The translations under genes were made by a program, and so were the position numbers. Below, piece by piece: positions 8,347 through 16,404 of a stretch of DNA of 64,000 bases. The stretch is taken from assembly GCA_023953615.1 (NCBI GenBank), contig JAMLJH010000002.1:460592-524591 (forward strand), read 5' to 3'. The first letter of the stretch is position 1. Every line of letters starts with the position of its first letter. Below the pieces are notes generated by a model. The model was given only the letters and a program-made list of their open reading frames with translations. It was not told the DNA's origin and did not search any database. The DNA is from Verrucomicrobiia bacterium. Lineage in GTDB: Bacteria > Verrucomicrobiota > Verrucomicrobiia > Limisphaerales > JADLHS01.

Positions 8347-8567
8347 CGGTCCACGAATTCCTCACGTTGATCTTCGGAGAGGCGATCCCAGTTCAGTCCA
8401 CGTTCAGCGCACTGACGACGTAATTGTGCCTCGGCGAAGCGCATCCGCTCCTCATGGCGGGTTTCCGCTTCCTCGGCCAAGGCCAGCAGGGCTTTGCGTT
8501 TGCGCGCGGAGGGCAACTGACGCACCAGCGACAGTACCTGATCGTCGGTTAATTCCAAAACGCTCAT
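8328..8567 (-). CDS. Antitoxin-like protein paired with the broken PIN toxin
   Basis: A 79-residue helical, highly charged protein (MSVLELTDDQVLSLVRQLPS...), with RKRKALLALAEEAETRHEER and a tryptophan-containing tail. Its position directly upstream of, and overlapping, the PIN gene is that of a VapB-like antitoxin; the sequence matches no classic AbrB or MetJ/Arc antitoxin by eye. If the toxin is dead, this gene is an orphan antitoxin. Confidence 0.65.
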   Translation of the reverse strand: MSVLELTDDQVLSLVRQLPSARKRKALLALAEEAETRHEERMRFAEAQLRRQCAERGLNWDRLSEDQREEFVDRWLHED

Positions 8568-8615
8568 GTCGCAAAAATACCAGCAAATGCACGAATCACA
8601 ACCTCACTCTGCGCT

Positions 8616-8708
8616 TCGCCAATGGTGGCGGCGTTGACTTCGACCAACTCCTCGTTGTGGGTCAACTTGCGGAGCGGCGTGGGGATGCGGGCTTTCTTTG
8701 CCATAAAT
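8616..8708 (-). repeat. Duplicated moaD 5' end, copy D
   Basis: 93 bp matching the start of moaD with two substitutions and no indel. After the shared segment the frame runs on into a TGA that overlaps the ATG of the antitoxin at 8567, so the stub could couple translation to that antitoxin. This is the outermost moaD-derived copy. Confidence 0.94.
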
Positions 8709-8722
8709 CTTTTACTTGCCTG

Positions 8723-9289
8723 TTACTGTGTTGTGTAAGGTCGAAATGCTGGTTGTCTGATTGGGAAAAAATCTGGGGCAAAAGTTTTAGGTGAAATCTT
8801 TTCACTTATCAGGGAATCAAGAAAGCCTGTCAGCGTCATGTCAAATACATCATATTCTTCAGACAGTTTTCCGTCGAGACAGACGATCCGCCATGAATCT
8901 GGATTGCCCGAAGTCTGCCAACACAGAGTGCCCCCATTATCGTCATAACCAAATGCAAGCAGACCATCTGGAGCAGGATGTATTTGGAACGGTGCGTTAT
9001 ACTTGGGATACTTCCGTTGTTGCTCGCTGAATCCCGTGAATCGCATTTGCATCCATTCGCGCCAACTCTCTTGTGCTTGCGGATGCTTCCACTTGTAAAA
9101 TGGATTCAGCACTCCGAAGAAATCACCCCACTGGCCAGCCCCATAGATTTGAATGTAGTCTTTGAAATCTTGGGGCAGCGGTGTGGCCATTTCGCACTCA
9201 ATTTGCTGCCAAGCATCTGATGATCCGGGTGCAACCGGATTGACCGGCGGTGGCGCCAGCTTTATCAAGTTTTGAAGGGACTGATTCAC
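8723..9289 (-). CDS. SMI1/KNR4-family protein (likely immunity protein)
   Basis: A 188-residue protein with the SMI1/KNR4 (SUKH) pattern: an N-terminal helix, LPQDFKDYIQIYGAGQWGDFFGVLNPF, then LLAFGYDDNGGTLCWQTSGN with the conserved G-x-D-x-x-G turn, and VFDMTLTGFLDSLI near the end. SUKH proteins are frequent immunity proteins against contact-dependent toxins. No toxin gene accompanies it, so it is an orphan, lying between the last moaD fragment and the first thrC fragment. Confidence 0.85.
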   Translation of the reverse strand: MNQSLQNLIKLAPPPVNPVAPGSSDAWQQIECEMATPLPQDFKDYIQIYGAGQWGDFFGVLNPFYKWKHPQAQESWREWMQMRFTGFSEQQRKYPKYNAPFQIHPAPDGLLAFGYDDNGGTLCWQTSGNPDSWRIVCLDGKLSEEYDVFDMTLTGFLDSLISEKISPKTFAPDFFPIRQPAFRPYTTQ

Positions 9290-9302
9290 AAATGCACGAA
9301 GA

Positions 9303-9377
9303 CTACACCCTCACCTTTTCCGCACTCGCCAGCATCACATCAAACTTCCGCAGGCCCGGCTTGATTTCACGCGTCTT
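9303..9377 (-). repeat. Duplicated thrC 3' end, divergent copy
   Basis: 75 bp homologous to the last 24 codons plus stop of thrC (10398-10472), same frame and no indels: KTREIKPGLRKFDVMLASAE followed by KVRV and a stop. It begins a few bases after the stop codon of the DUF2283 gene. It is more diverged from the intact thrC end than the copy at 9859-9933. Confidence 0.9.
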
Positions 9378-9382
9378 GTCCT

Positions 9383-9598
9383 TCATTGACTCAGGGCCAC
9401 GCCTTCCAGTTGTACTTCGCGCACATTGGCTTTGCCGCCGAGGCGTTTTTGCGCGTCAAGGATTTCCACGCCCACCACGTTGCCGTCCTTGTCGTAATCA
9501 AGAATGACGCCGGGTTTGTCCTCGTCGCTCTCCTCAATAGGCGCGTTGCTGAAAAGCACGTGGAGCACGTCCACTTTGGAGTCGTAGATAACTTTCAT
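9383..9598 (-). CDS. DUF2283-family protein (probable antitoxin)
   Basis: A 71-residue protein, MKVIYDSKVDVLHVLFSNAP, with GVILDYDKDGNVVGVEILDA, the characteristic DUF2283 pattern of short beta strands. DUF2283 proteins are commonly encoded beside DUF4258 proteins, as here with a 4-nt ATGA overlap, in small putative toxin-antitoxin modules. The stop at 9383 is directly followed by the divergent thrC fragment. Confidence 0.85.
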   Translation of the reverse strand: MKVIYDSKVDVLHVLFSNAPIEESDEDKPGVILDYDKDGNVVGVEILDAQKRLGGKANVREVQLEGVALSQ

Positions 9599-9852
9599 GG
9601 CTTCCAGTATTTGTTGATTTTGCTCGTCCGGTACAACGTCACTACGATAGCAGGTTCCACGGTGTCGTCCACAATCACTCGCAGCAGAAACGTCCGGCCA
9701 TCGCCGAAATCCACTTTGGATTGATAGGCCTTTCGCGGCGGATGTTCCGGCACGATTTGCTGCGGCTGGCGCAGAACGACTTCAACCGTTGCTCGCGGAA
9801 TCTGCCGCAAGCTGAGTTCAGTTTCCGCGTGCTTGGAAAACTGAAAGTTCAT
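9595..9852 (-). CDS. DUF4258-family protein (probable RelE-like toxin)
   Basis: An 85-residue protein, MNFQFSKHAETELSLRQIPR, with VVLRQPQQIV and FLLRVIVDD...VVTLYRTSKINKYW, matching the DUF4258 layout (S-x-H-A-x-x-R-x-x-R start and a C-terminal T-x-Y-R-T-S/K pattern). These small proteins are thought to be RelE-fold toxins. It overlaps the DUF2283 partner by 4 nt. Its start lies 6 nt from the thrC 3'-end copy at 9859-9933. Confidence 0.8.
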   Translation of the reverse strand: MNFQFSKHAETELSLRQIPRATVEVVLRQPQQIVPEHPPRKAYQSKVDFGDGRTFLLRVIVDDTVEPAIVVTLYRTSKINKYWKP

Positions 9853-9858
9853 CTTGGT

Positions 9859-9933
9859 TTACGCGCTGACCTTTTCCTCACTCGCCAGCATCGCCTCGAA
9901 CTCCCGCAGGCTCGGCTTGATTTCACGCGTCTT
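9859..9933 (-). repeat. Duplicated thrC 3' end, close copy
   Basis: 75 bp encoding KTREIKPSLREFEAMLASEE plus KVSA and stop. It differs from the genuine thrC end by one amino acid and several synonymous changes (for example AAGACGCGT against AAGACCCGC). It starts two bases after the stop codon of the RelE-partner antitoxin. Confidence 0.93.
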
Positions 9934-9935
9934 GC

Positions 9936-10127
9936 TCAAGCGAGGCCCAGTTGTTTGCGAATTTCGTCGGTCGAATAAGAGCGTTTGCCTTTGTTCTGCG
10001 CACGCGCTTCCAGCACGTCGAGATAGTCGTGCAAATCCTCCACTTGCTCGCGCAGGGAGGAGATTTGTTTAATCACCAGTTTTCGCTGCTTTTGCGCAGT
10101 CGGTTTCTCTGCTATCGCATTACTCAT
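9936..10127 (-). CDS. Antitoxin partner of RelE-like toxin
   Basis: A 63-residue protein from ATG at 10127 (MSNAIAEKPTAQKQ), mostly helical with a coiled-coil-like middle (KQISSLREQVEDLHDYLDVLEA) and tail DEIRKQLGL. It overlaps the upstream RelE-like toxin by 8 nt. This toxin-first arrangement with a small helical partner is common for RelE/ParE modules in this phylum. A longer frame extends upstream to 10331 but only overlaps the toxin. Confidence 0.75.
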   Translation of the reverse strand: MSNAIAEKPTAQKQRKLVIKQISSLREQVEDLHDYLDVLEARAQNKGKRSYSTDEIRKQLGLA

Positions 10128-10377
10128 AAACGTCCTTCCGGTTGCCGATTCTTTGAACCAAAATCCTGTCGCCAACCACGTCAAATAGAATCCGATAGTC
10201 GCCCATGCGCAACCTAAAAGCCACATCGGCATTTTGCAGCCGCTTGATGTTGCCGAGCAAACCTTGTTCAAGTCGCTGAATCTTCCGGAGAATTTGCTCC
10301 GCTTCCCGCTTCGGGATGGAACGTAAATCATCCAGCGCGGACTCCGCGTATTTGATTTGGTAGCGTTGAGCGGCCAC
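10120..10377 (-). CDS. RelE/ParE-family toxin
   Basis: An 85-residue protein with the RelE/ParE fold signature: YQIKYAESALDDLRSIPKRE, then ILRKIQRLEQG, then DVAFRLRMGDYRILFDVVGD and VQRIGNRKDVY at the end. R in YRI and the C-terminal G-x-R-x-x-x-Y are the conserved mRNA-interferase-type features. It starts 20 nt after the thrC stop codon, so it may be read from the thrC transcript. The antitoxin follows with an 8-nt overlap. Confidence 0.92.
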   Translation of the reverse strand: MAAQRYQIKYAESALDDLRSIPKREAEQILRKIQRLEQGLLGNIKRLQNADVAFRLRMGDYRILFDVVGDRILVQRIGNRKDVYE

Positions 10378-10397
10378 GGGCTTTCTTTCAGCGCAGG

Positions 10398-11657
10398 TTA
10401 CGCTGAGACTTTCTCCTCACTCGCCAGCATCGTCTCGAACTCCCGCAGGCTCGGCTTGATTTCGCGGGTCTTGCCGACGTGGCCCACGACGGCGTCGAGT
10501 GTTTTCAGGCCGTTGCCGGTGATGCAGAGGACGGCGGAATCATTCGCCGGAATTTTCCCGAACGCAATGAGTTTCTTCGCCACGCCCACGGTCACGCCGC
10601 CCGCCGTTTCCGCAAAGATGCCTTCGTGTTCGGCGAGTAGGCGGATGCCTTCGCGGATTTCGTCGTCGGTCACGTCGTCGGCCGCGCCGCCGGTTTCCTT
10701 CATCACGCGCAATGCGTAGAAGCCGTCCGCCGGCGTGCCGATGGCGAGCGATTTCGCAATCGTGTTCGGTTTGACGGGCTTGAAGAAATCCAGTCCCGCC
10801 TTTTGTGCGACCGAGATCGGCGAGCAACCGGTCGCCTGCGCGCCGTGAATGGAATACTTCGTTTCACTCACGAGGCCGAGTTTCACGAATTCCTGATAGC
10901 CTTTGTGAACCTTCGTCAGCAATGAGCCGGAGGCCATCGGCACGACGGTGTGTTGCGGGATTTTCCAGCCGAGTTGTTCGATGATTTCGTAAGCCTGACT
11001 CTTCGAGCCTTCGGCGTAGTAGGGGCGCATGTTCACGTTTACAAACGCCCAACCGAACTTACCCGCGATCTCGGCGCAGAGCCGGTTCACTTCGTCGTAA
11101 TGACCTTTGATACCGATGACGTTCGCGCCATAAACGAGCGAGTTGACGACCTTGCCTTGTTCCAGATCGGACGGGATGAAGACGTAGGATTTCAGGCCCG
11201 CGCTCGCGGCATTGGCGGCGACGGAATTGGCGAGGTTGCCCGTGGACGCGCACGCGACGGTGGTGAAACCGAGTTCGCGCGAGCGGCTCAACGCGACGCT
11301 GACGACGCGGTCTTTGAACGAGAGCGTGGGGTAATTCACCGTGTCGTTCTTGATCCAGAGTTCGCGAATGCCAAGCGCTTTGGCGAGGCGATCCGCCTTC
11401 ACGAGCGGCGTGAAACCGACTTGCGTGCCGACGGTGGGTTCATTTGCGACGGGCAGCAATTCGCGATAACGCCACATCGCCTTCGGGCGCGATTGGATGG
11501 CGGCCTTGGTCAAAGACTTCTTGATGCGGTCGTAGTCGTAGGCGACCTCGAGCGGGCCGAAGTCGAACTCGCAAACGTGGGTCGCTTCGAGCGGATATTC
11601 GCGGCCGCACTCGCGACACTTGAGCGCCTTCATGTAACCATCGTGTTTTTCACTCAT
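10398..11657 (-). CDS. thrC: Threonine synthase family PLP enzyme with N-terminal zinc ribbon
   Basis: From ATG at 11657 the protein has 419 residues (an ATG at 11699 would add a non-conserved leader that includes repeat sequence). An N-terminal CRECGREYP...HVCEFDFGPLE ribbon is followed by the fold-type II PLP domain with the Schiff-base lysine in TLSFKDRVVSVAL, SAACASTGN-like CASTGNLANSVAA and a glycine-rich ITGNGLKTLD phosphate loop. The annotated reaction is O-phosphohomoserine to threonine. The upstream SAM-I riboswitch and downstream MoaD and NIL genes suggest it instead, or also, acts on O-phosphohomoserine with carrier-bound sulfur for homocysteine. That alternative is inference. Confidence 0.88.
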   Translation of the reverse strand: MSEKHDGYMKALKCRECGREYPLEATHVCEFDFGPLEVAYDYDRIKKSLTKAAIQSRPKAMWRYRELLPVANEPTVGTQVGFTPLVKADRLAKALGIRELWIKNDTVNYPTLSFKDRVVSVALSRSRELGFTTVACASTGNLANSVAANAASAGLKSYVFIPSDLEQGKVVNSLVYGANVIGIKGHYDEVNRLCAEIAGKFGWAFVNVNMRPYYAEGSKSQAYEIIEQLGWKIPQHTVVPMASGSLLTKVHKGYQEFVKLGLVSETKYSIHGAQATGCSPISVAQKAGLDFFKPVKPNTIAKSLAIGTPADGFYALRVMKETGGAADDVTDDEIREGIRLLAEHEGIFAETAGGVTVGVAKKLIAFGKIPANDSAVLCITGNGLKTLDAVVGHVGKTREIKPSLREFETMLASEEKVSA

Positions 11658-11667
11658 AAATCTTTTC

Positions 11668-11743
11668 GTGGCGGCGACGCCCTCGTCGCAATGTTTCATC
11701 TATCTGTCATACTCGTAATTGGCGGCGAGGGCGTCGCCACCAC
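11668..11743. repeat. Inverted GGCGACG-type repeat pair
   Basis: Left arm GTGGCGGCGACGCCCTCGTC and right arm GGCGAGGGCGTCGCCACCAC are near-complementary around a short AT-rich spacer. It sits between the thrC start and the SAM riboswitch terminator. Related units (GACGGGGGCGTCGC) recur inside valS at 44571-44620 and 46459-46545, so this is a dispersed palindromic repeat family. Confidence 0.6.
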
Positions 11744-11775
11744 GCTTAAGCGACGGGTCGTCGCTTCTACAGGCA

Positions 11776-11808
11776 AACAAAAAGCCCTGACTCATGGAGA
11801 GACAGGGC
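11776..11808 (-). terminator. Rho-independent terminator of the SAM riboswitch
   Basis: On the minus strand GCCCTGTC...GAGTCAGGGC forms a stem, followed by TTTTTG. It lies about 20 nt downstream of the SAM-I aptamer and upstream of thrC, the usual expression platform for termination when SAM is abundant. Confidence 0.85.
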
Positions 11809-11826
11809 GGAAATTTTTTACGCTCA

Positions 11827-11963
11827 TCTCATTTTTCTCGTCGGCTGCGTGGATTCAACATCCGCGCCTGCAGCGAGCTGGAATTGGCACCTGCATTGAA
11901 ACTCGCGCTTCAACCGGTTGCCGTGGCGTCATCGGGCCAGTCCCTCAGCCACTCTACATGAGA
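11827..11963 (-). promoter_or_regulatory. SAM-I (S-box) riboswitch
   Basis: The minus strand shows the S-box core in order: P1 arm TCTCAT, GAGTGGCTGAGGGACTGGCC, CGATGACGCC, GGCAACCGG, GGTGCCAATTCCAGC, a terminal AGCCGACGAGAA segment and the closing P1 arm ATGAGA. P1 pairs perfectly over six bases. The element is followed by an intrinsic terminator and then thrC, so high SAM should switch thrC, and perhaps the distal moaD and NIL genes, off. This ties the operon to sulfur amino acid synthesis. Confidence 0.96.
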
Positions 11964-12415
11964 CCGTTGTTATCAACGGATGCGGATAGATTGATGAGGC
12001 GGTTAAACATTGTCAAAAGATTATTTCCGCACGGGTGTCGCGCTGAGAATCCGATCGAGTGGCCAAGCGCAGAGATTCGCAGGGCTGGCGATATTCGGTT
12101 GAGGGCGGCATGGACGATGAAGAAGCCGAATTACGAGAAAAAGTTGTTCAGTGAGTTTCCGAAACGGAGCGGTGGTGCGTTCATCAAAAACTTATTGGTT
12201 GCATTACTCCGACCGAAAGTAGTGAAAAATTTCACAAAGAGTCTTGCAGTCGGGTGAGGGGCTTAGTAATCATTTTTTGTCGTTGCGGGGTTGGTTGGGT
12301 TGAATTATTCCTTCCCCCGCGATTTTTTCCTGTGAAGTCGGCTTGGCGTTGAGCCGATTTTTCTATGGGTGTTTTGTATTCATTAGTTATTGCGACGGAC
12401 TGAAAGCGATTTGCG
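11964..12415. other. Divergent intergenic region between thrC riboswitch and actA
   Basis: About 450 bp without a supported gene. It must hold the promoter for the minus-strand SAM riboswitch transcript and the promoter for the plus-strand actA operon. Open frames crossing it (for example plus-strand 10950-12257) are antisense shadows of thrC. The only structural element I see is the hairpin at 12338-12363. Confidence 0.5.
12338..12363 (+). terminator. Possible intrinsic terminator or attenuator upstream of actA
   Basis: TCGGCT and AGCCGA form a 6-bp stem with an 8-nt loop, followed by TTTTTCT. It stands about 55 nt before the actA start, so it could attenuate the operon or end an upstream leader transcript. 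No gene precedes it on this strand in the window. Confidence 0.4.
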
Positions 12416-13084
12416 ATGTCAGCCATTTTTCCGAAGTGGACCAACAAGCTGCCGTTGATGATCATCATAGGCGGCACGTTGACAGCCGGAGCTGTCACGG
12501 CGGGCGTGTGGTATTATTTCACGCCGAAATATTTTCGAGTTGGCTATCAGCCCATCCAGCCGGTGGCCTTCTCTCATGCCACGCACGCGGGGCAATTGGG
12601 CATTGATTGCCGGTATTGCCATAGCGCGGTGGAAAAATCCTGGTTTTCCAACATCCCCTCCAGCTCGACGTGCATGAACTGCCACAACCAGGTGCTGAAG
12701 GACGATCCACGGCTGGCGCTGGTGCGCGAGAGCGCCGCCACCGGCAAGCCGATTCCGTGGGTGCAGATTCATCGCGTGCCGGATTTCGTGTATTTCAATC
12801 ACGCGGTTCACGTCAACCGGGGCATCAGTTGTGTGGAATGTCATGGGCGCGTGGATCAAATGGAGGAAGTTTATCACGCCAAGCCGTTGAGCATGTCGTT
12901 CTGCCTGGATTGCCATAATAATCCCGCGTCCAAAGTGCGTCCGGCGGATAAGATTACCGATCTCAGTTGGACTCCCAGTGAAGATCCGAACGAAGCTGCC
13001 AAACGGCAGGAGGCCTTCGGCAAGAAGTTCGTCCACGATTTTCGCGTCGAGTCAATGAACAACTGTTCAGCCTGTCACCGATGA
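12416..13084 (+). CDS. actA: Alternative Complex III subunit ActA, pentaheme cytochrome c
   Basis: A 222-residue protein with an N-terminal membrane anchor (about residues 13-33) and five CxxCH heme c motifs: CRYCH, CMNCH, CVECH, CLDCH and CSACH. This is the standard ActA layout. It faces the periplasm and relays electrons in ACIII, the quinol:electron-acceptor oxidoreductase that replaces the bc1 complex. The start at 12416 gives MSAIFPKWTNKL; a hydrophobic anchor follows directly. Its stop overlaps the actB start by 4 nt (ATGA), the first of a tight actABCDEF operon. Confidence 0.95.
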   Translation: MSAIFPKWTNKLPLMIIIGGTLTAGAVTAGVWYYFTPKYFRVGYQPIQPVAFSHATHAGQLGIDCRYCHSAVEKSWFSNIPSSSTCMNCHNQVLKDDPRLALVRESAATGKPIPWVQIHRVPDFVYFNHAVHVNRGISCVECHGRVDQMEEVYHAKPLSMSFCLDCHNNPASKVRPADKITDLSWTPSEDPNEAAKRQEAFGKKFVHDFRVESMNNCSACHR

Positions 13085-16000
13085 AAAATCCTCCTGCTCC
13101 TGATCGCCAACTCCAGTCCGGTCGCGTCTATTGGCGCGGCTTGGAGCAACTGTCCGAAACGCCCGAGTTCAAAGAGTTTTTGGAACGTGAATTTCCCGCG
13201 AACTCCGATGATTTCTCCGATCCGGTTTCGCGCCGCCACTTTGTCAAAATCATGTCCGCCTCGCTGGCGCTGGCCGGCATCGGGTTGGGCGCAACGGGTT
13301 GTCGGCGTCCGGAAGACAAGCTGATGCCCTTCGGCAAAGCGCCGGAGAATTACATCCACGGTACCGCGCAATATTTTGCCACCGCCATGCCGACGCGCAG
13401 CGGTGCGATTCCGCTCGTGGCCAAGTCGTATGAGGGTCGTCCGATCAAGCTGGAGGGCAATCCGCTGTTCCCTGGTGGCAACGGCGGCACGGATCAGTTT
13501 GCGCAGGCATCCATTCTGAATTTGTATGACCCCGACCGCGCCATGCGCTTCGCCAAAGGGGCGGGCGGGGGGCGCGCGGTGGCGACGGCCAGTGAAGCGA
13601 CGGATTTTCTGGATGGGCAGGCGCGCCAGTTCAGTGCAAATCAGGGTCAAGGTTTGGCGATCCTGGTCGAGCAGACCCATTCGCCCTCGCGGGAGCGTTT
13701 GCGGCAGGAGATAACGAAGAAATTGCCGCAGGCCAAGTGGTACACCTACGACGCGGTGGACACGGGAATTTATCAGCGCGCCGCCAGTCAGGCGTTCGGC
13801 AAATCCGTGCGGCCCATTTTCCATTACGACGCGGCGGATACGATTTTGTCGCTTGATTGCGATTTCTTAGGGAACGAGGACGAAGCGTTCAGCAGCATTC
13901 GTAAATTCACGAGTCGCCGGAAAATTGCTTCGCCAAAAGATAAATTAAATCGGCTCTACTCGGTGGAATCGTTGTTCACGGTGACCGGCATGAACGCGGA
14001 TCACCGGTTGCGCGTTCCGGCGAGCACGGTGCTTTCAGTCACTGCCGCGATTGCGGCTGAGCTGGGAATTGCCGTGGGTAATCTGGCGGCGGCGGCCAAA
14101 TCGCAGGTGGATCCCAAATGGATTTCAGAATGTGCCAAGGACTTGAAGGCGAGCGCCGGTAAAGCGTTGGTCGTGGTGGGGGTGGGACAGCCGTTGGTGG
14201 CGCACCTGCTTGCTGCGGCCATCAATGAGAAGTTGGGGGCGATTGGGAAGACTTTGGCATTGGTTGAAGCGCCGTCCGTTATTTCTGCCGGGTTGAGTGA
14301 GTTGGCGCAGTCGTTGAACCGTGGTGAAGTGGAGACGCTGGCGATTCTTGGTGGAAATCCGGTGCATAACGCGCCTGCGGATTTGAATTGGGCCGCCACG
14401 CAGCGCAAAGCCAAAACGGTCGTTCGCCTGGGCTATTACGAAGATGAAACGGGCGAGCAGGCTGACTGGCATTTTCCCGAGACGCATTATCTGGAATCAT
14501 GGAGTGACGCGCGCGCCAATGATGGCACGCTAGTGCCGATTCAGCCGCTGATTGCGCCGCTGTTTGGCGGGGTGACGGATCTGGAATTTTTGTCGCGGCT
14601 CGCTGGATTGGCGGAGCTAAACCCAAACCGGATCGTGCGCGCGACGTTTGCCAGCCTCACGGGCGATGCGTCTGAAGCGGCATGGAACAAGTTTCTCCAT
14701 GATGGTTTCGCGGCTGGCAACGGGTTGAAGGCCGTCAGCGCGAGCGTGGTGAGTTCCGCGGTCAGCGCCGCCGTGCAGCAAGCCAATAGCGTGACTGTCG
14801 GCAAGGACAATTTGGAAGTCGTCCTGTATCGGGATGCGAAAGTGGACGATGGCCGCTTCGCCAACAACGGCTGGTTGCAGGAGTTGCCGGATCCCGTCAC
14901 GAAGATTACCTGGGATAACGCGGTGTTGGTGAGCCGCAAGACGGCGCGCGAGTTGGGCGTACAAAACAACGAAGTCGTCGAGGTTTCCATTGGCGATCGA
15001 AAAGTGGTCGGGCCGATTTGGACGCAGCCCGGCATGGCGGATTTCTCGCTCGGCATGGCGATTGGTTACGGACGTCGCAAGGCGGGTCGGGTCGGCGTGG
15101 GCGCCGGGTTCGATGCCTATCCGTTGCTAAGCACCCAGACCGGCTATATCGCCACCGGCGCCAAAGTGCGCCGGCTCGGTCATAAATATCCGATTTCCTG
15201 CACGCAAACGCACTGGAGCATGGAAGGGCGGGCGATTGTCCGCGAGGCGAACCTGGATCAGTTCAAGACGCATCCGGATTTTGCGCAGCGGATGAACGCG
15301 CCGGAAGCGCCGGACGAATCGCCGATGTATCCCAATCCGTTGGACGATCCCAAGCGCCGATCGAAGTTACATCAGTGGGGCATGGCGATTGATCTCAACA
15401 CTTGCGTCGGTTGCGGCGCGTGTGTGCTGGCCTGTCAGGCGGAAAATAATATTCCCATCGTCGGCAAGGATTTGGTGGCGCGCGGTCGCGAGATGCAGTG
15501 GATGCGGATTGACCGCTATTTCTCGGCGAGTTCCAAGGAACACACTTGGGGCCAGTGGTTCAATGACGAGACTTTCAAGCGCGATCAGGATCAGCAGTTC
15601 AACGAGTGGATTGACAACGTGCAGGCGGTGAACCAGCCGATGTTGTGCCAGCACTGTGAAGCCGCGCCGTGCGAAAACGTCTGCCCGGTCAACGCCACCG
15701 TGCATGACAGCGAGGGATTGAACGTGATGGTTTACAACCGGTGCGTCGGCACCCGGTATTGTTCCAACAACTGTCCGTACAAGGTGCGCCGTTACAATTA
15801 CCTGGATTACAACAAGCGCCCGCTGTCCGAGTTGAAAGGCCCGTTCTACGCCACAGCGCTGTTGCACTCCACCGATGATGAATGGGACTTGAAGCGCTGG
15901 TGGCGCGACCCGGAATCCGGCATGCGTTCGGAGCAGGAGTGGGATTTGATCCGGATGCTCAAAAATCCGGACGTCACGGTTCGGATGCGGGGCGTCATGG

Positions 16001-16404
16001 AAAAATGCACGTTCTGCGTGCAACGCATCGAGGCCGCGAAAATCGCGCAAAAGATCAAAGCGGGCGAATCGGGCGACGTCGTGGTGCCCGACGGCGTCAT
16101 CAAGACCGCCTGCGAACAGGCCTGTCCGGCCGGCGCGATTGTTTTTGGCAACACGTTGGACCCGAAGAGTCAGGTTTCGCAGCTCAAGGAGCAGCAGCGC
16201 AATTATGCGGTTCTGGACTTCCTGAAGACCAAGCCGCGGGTCACGTATCTCGCCAAGGTGCGCAATCCGAATCCGGCCATGCCGGATTACACCGCGCCGT
16301 TTACGTTCGAGGAATTTGAATTAAAGAATGGAAATCCATTTACTCATGGAGACAGTGAAACGTCGTCACATTCCGGCGCGAAGATTAACGAAGGAGCGCT
16401 CTGA
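13081..16404 (+). CDS. actB: Alternative Complex III subunit ActB, fused molybdopterin-like and Fe-S protein
   Basis: 1107 residues. Near residue 50 a Tat-like signal [19 protein letters not shown] leads into ...[12 protein letters not shown]. Residues ~100-700 are the ActB1 molybdopterin-oxidoreductase-like domain, which in ACIII lacks the cofactor. From ~770 comes the ActB2 ferredoxin-type domain with [37 protein letters not shown] and CTFC...[10 protein letters not shown], enough for four Fe-S clusters. It receives electrons from the ActC quinol site and passes them to the hemes. The stop overlaps the actC ATG by one base. Confidence 0.95.
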   Translation: MKNPPAPDRQLQSGRVYWRGLEQLSETPEFKEFLEREFPANSDDFSDPVSRRHFVKIMSASLALAGIGLGATGCRRPEDKLMPFGKAPENYIHGTAQYFATAMPTRSGAIPLVAKSYEGRPIKLEGNPLFPGGNGGTDQFAQASILNLYDPDRAMRFAKGAGGGRAVATASEATDFLDGQARQFSANQGQGLAILVEQTHSPSRERLRQEITKKLPQAKWYTYDAVDTGIYQRAASQAFGKSVRPIFHYDAADTILSLDCDFLGNEDEAFSSIRKFTSRRKIASPKDKLNRLYSVESLFTVTGMNADHRLRVPASTVLSVTAAIAAELGIAVGNLAAAAKSQVDPKWISECAKDLKASAGKALVVVGVGQPLVAHLLAAAINEKLGAIGKTLALVEAPSVISAGLSELAQSLNRGEVETLAILGGNPVHNAPADLNWAATQRKAKTVVRLGYYEDETGEQADWHFPETHYLESWSDARANDGTLVPIQPLIAPLFGGVTDLEFLSRLAGLAELNPNRIVRATFASLTGDASEAAWNKFLHDGFAAGNGLKAVSASVVSSAVSAAVQQANSVTVGKDNLEVVLYRDAKVDDGRFANNGWLQELPDPVTKITWDNAVLVSRKTARELGVQNNEVVEVSIGDRKVVGPIWTQPGMADFSLGMAIGYGRRKAGRVGVGAGFDAYPLLSTQTGYIATGAKVRRLGHKYPISCTQTHWSMEGRAIVREANLDQFKTHPDFAQRMNAPEAPDESPMYPNPLDDPKRRSKLHQWGMAIDLNTCVGCGACVLACQAENNIPIVGKDLVARGREMQWMRIDRYFSASSKEHTWGQWFNDETFKRDQDQQFNEWIDNVQAVNQPMLCQHCEAAPCENVCPVNATVHDSEGLNVMVYNRCVGTRYCSNNCPYKVRRYNYLDYNKRPLSELKGPFYATALLHSTDDEWDLKRWWRDPESGMRSEQEWDLIRMLKNPDVTVRMRGVMEKCTFCVQRIEAAKIAQKIKAGESGDVVVPDGVIKTACEQACPAGAIVFGNTLDPKSQVSQLKEQQRNYAVLDFLKTKPRVTYLAKVRNPNPAMPDYTAPFTFEEFELKNGNPFTHGDSETSSHSGAKINEGAL

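Noticed and set aside
6253..8708. Four regularly spaced 93-bp repeats considered as a CRISPR-like array
   Set aside because: Units are coding-derived (moaD start), spaced about 700 bp apart by genes, with no short spacers and no cas genes.
10950..12257. 435-codon plus-strand open frame
   Set aside because: It is antisense to thrC and the SAM riboswitch; the minus strand carries a well-conserved enzyme and RNA element, and the frame has no recognisable protein features.
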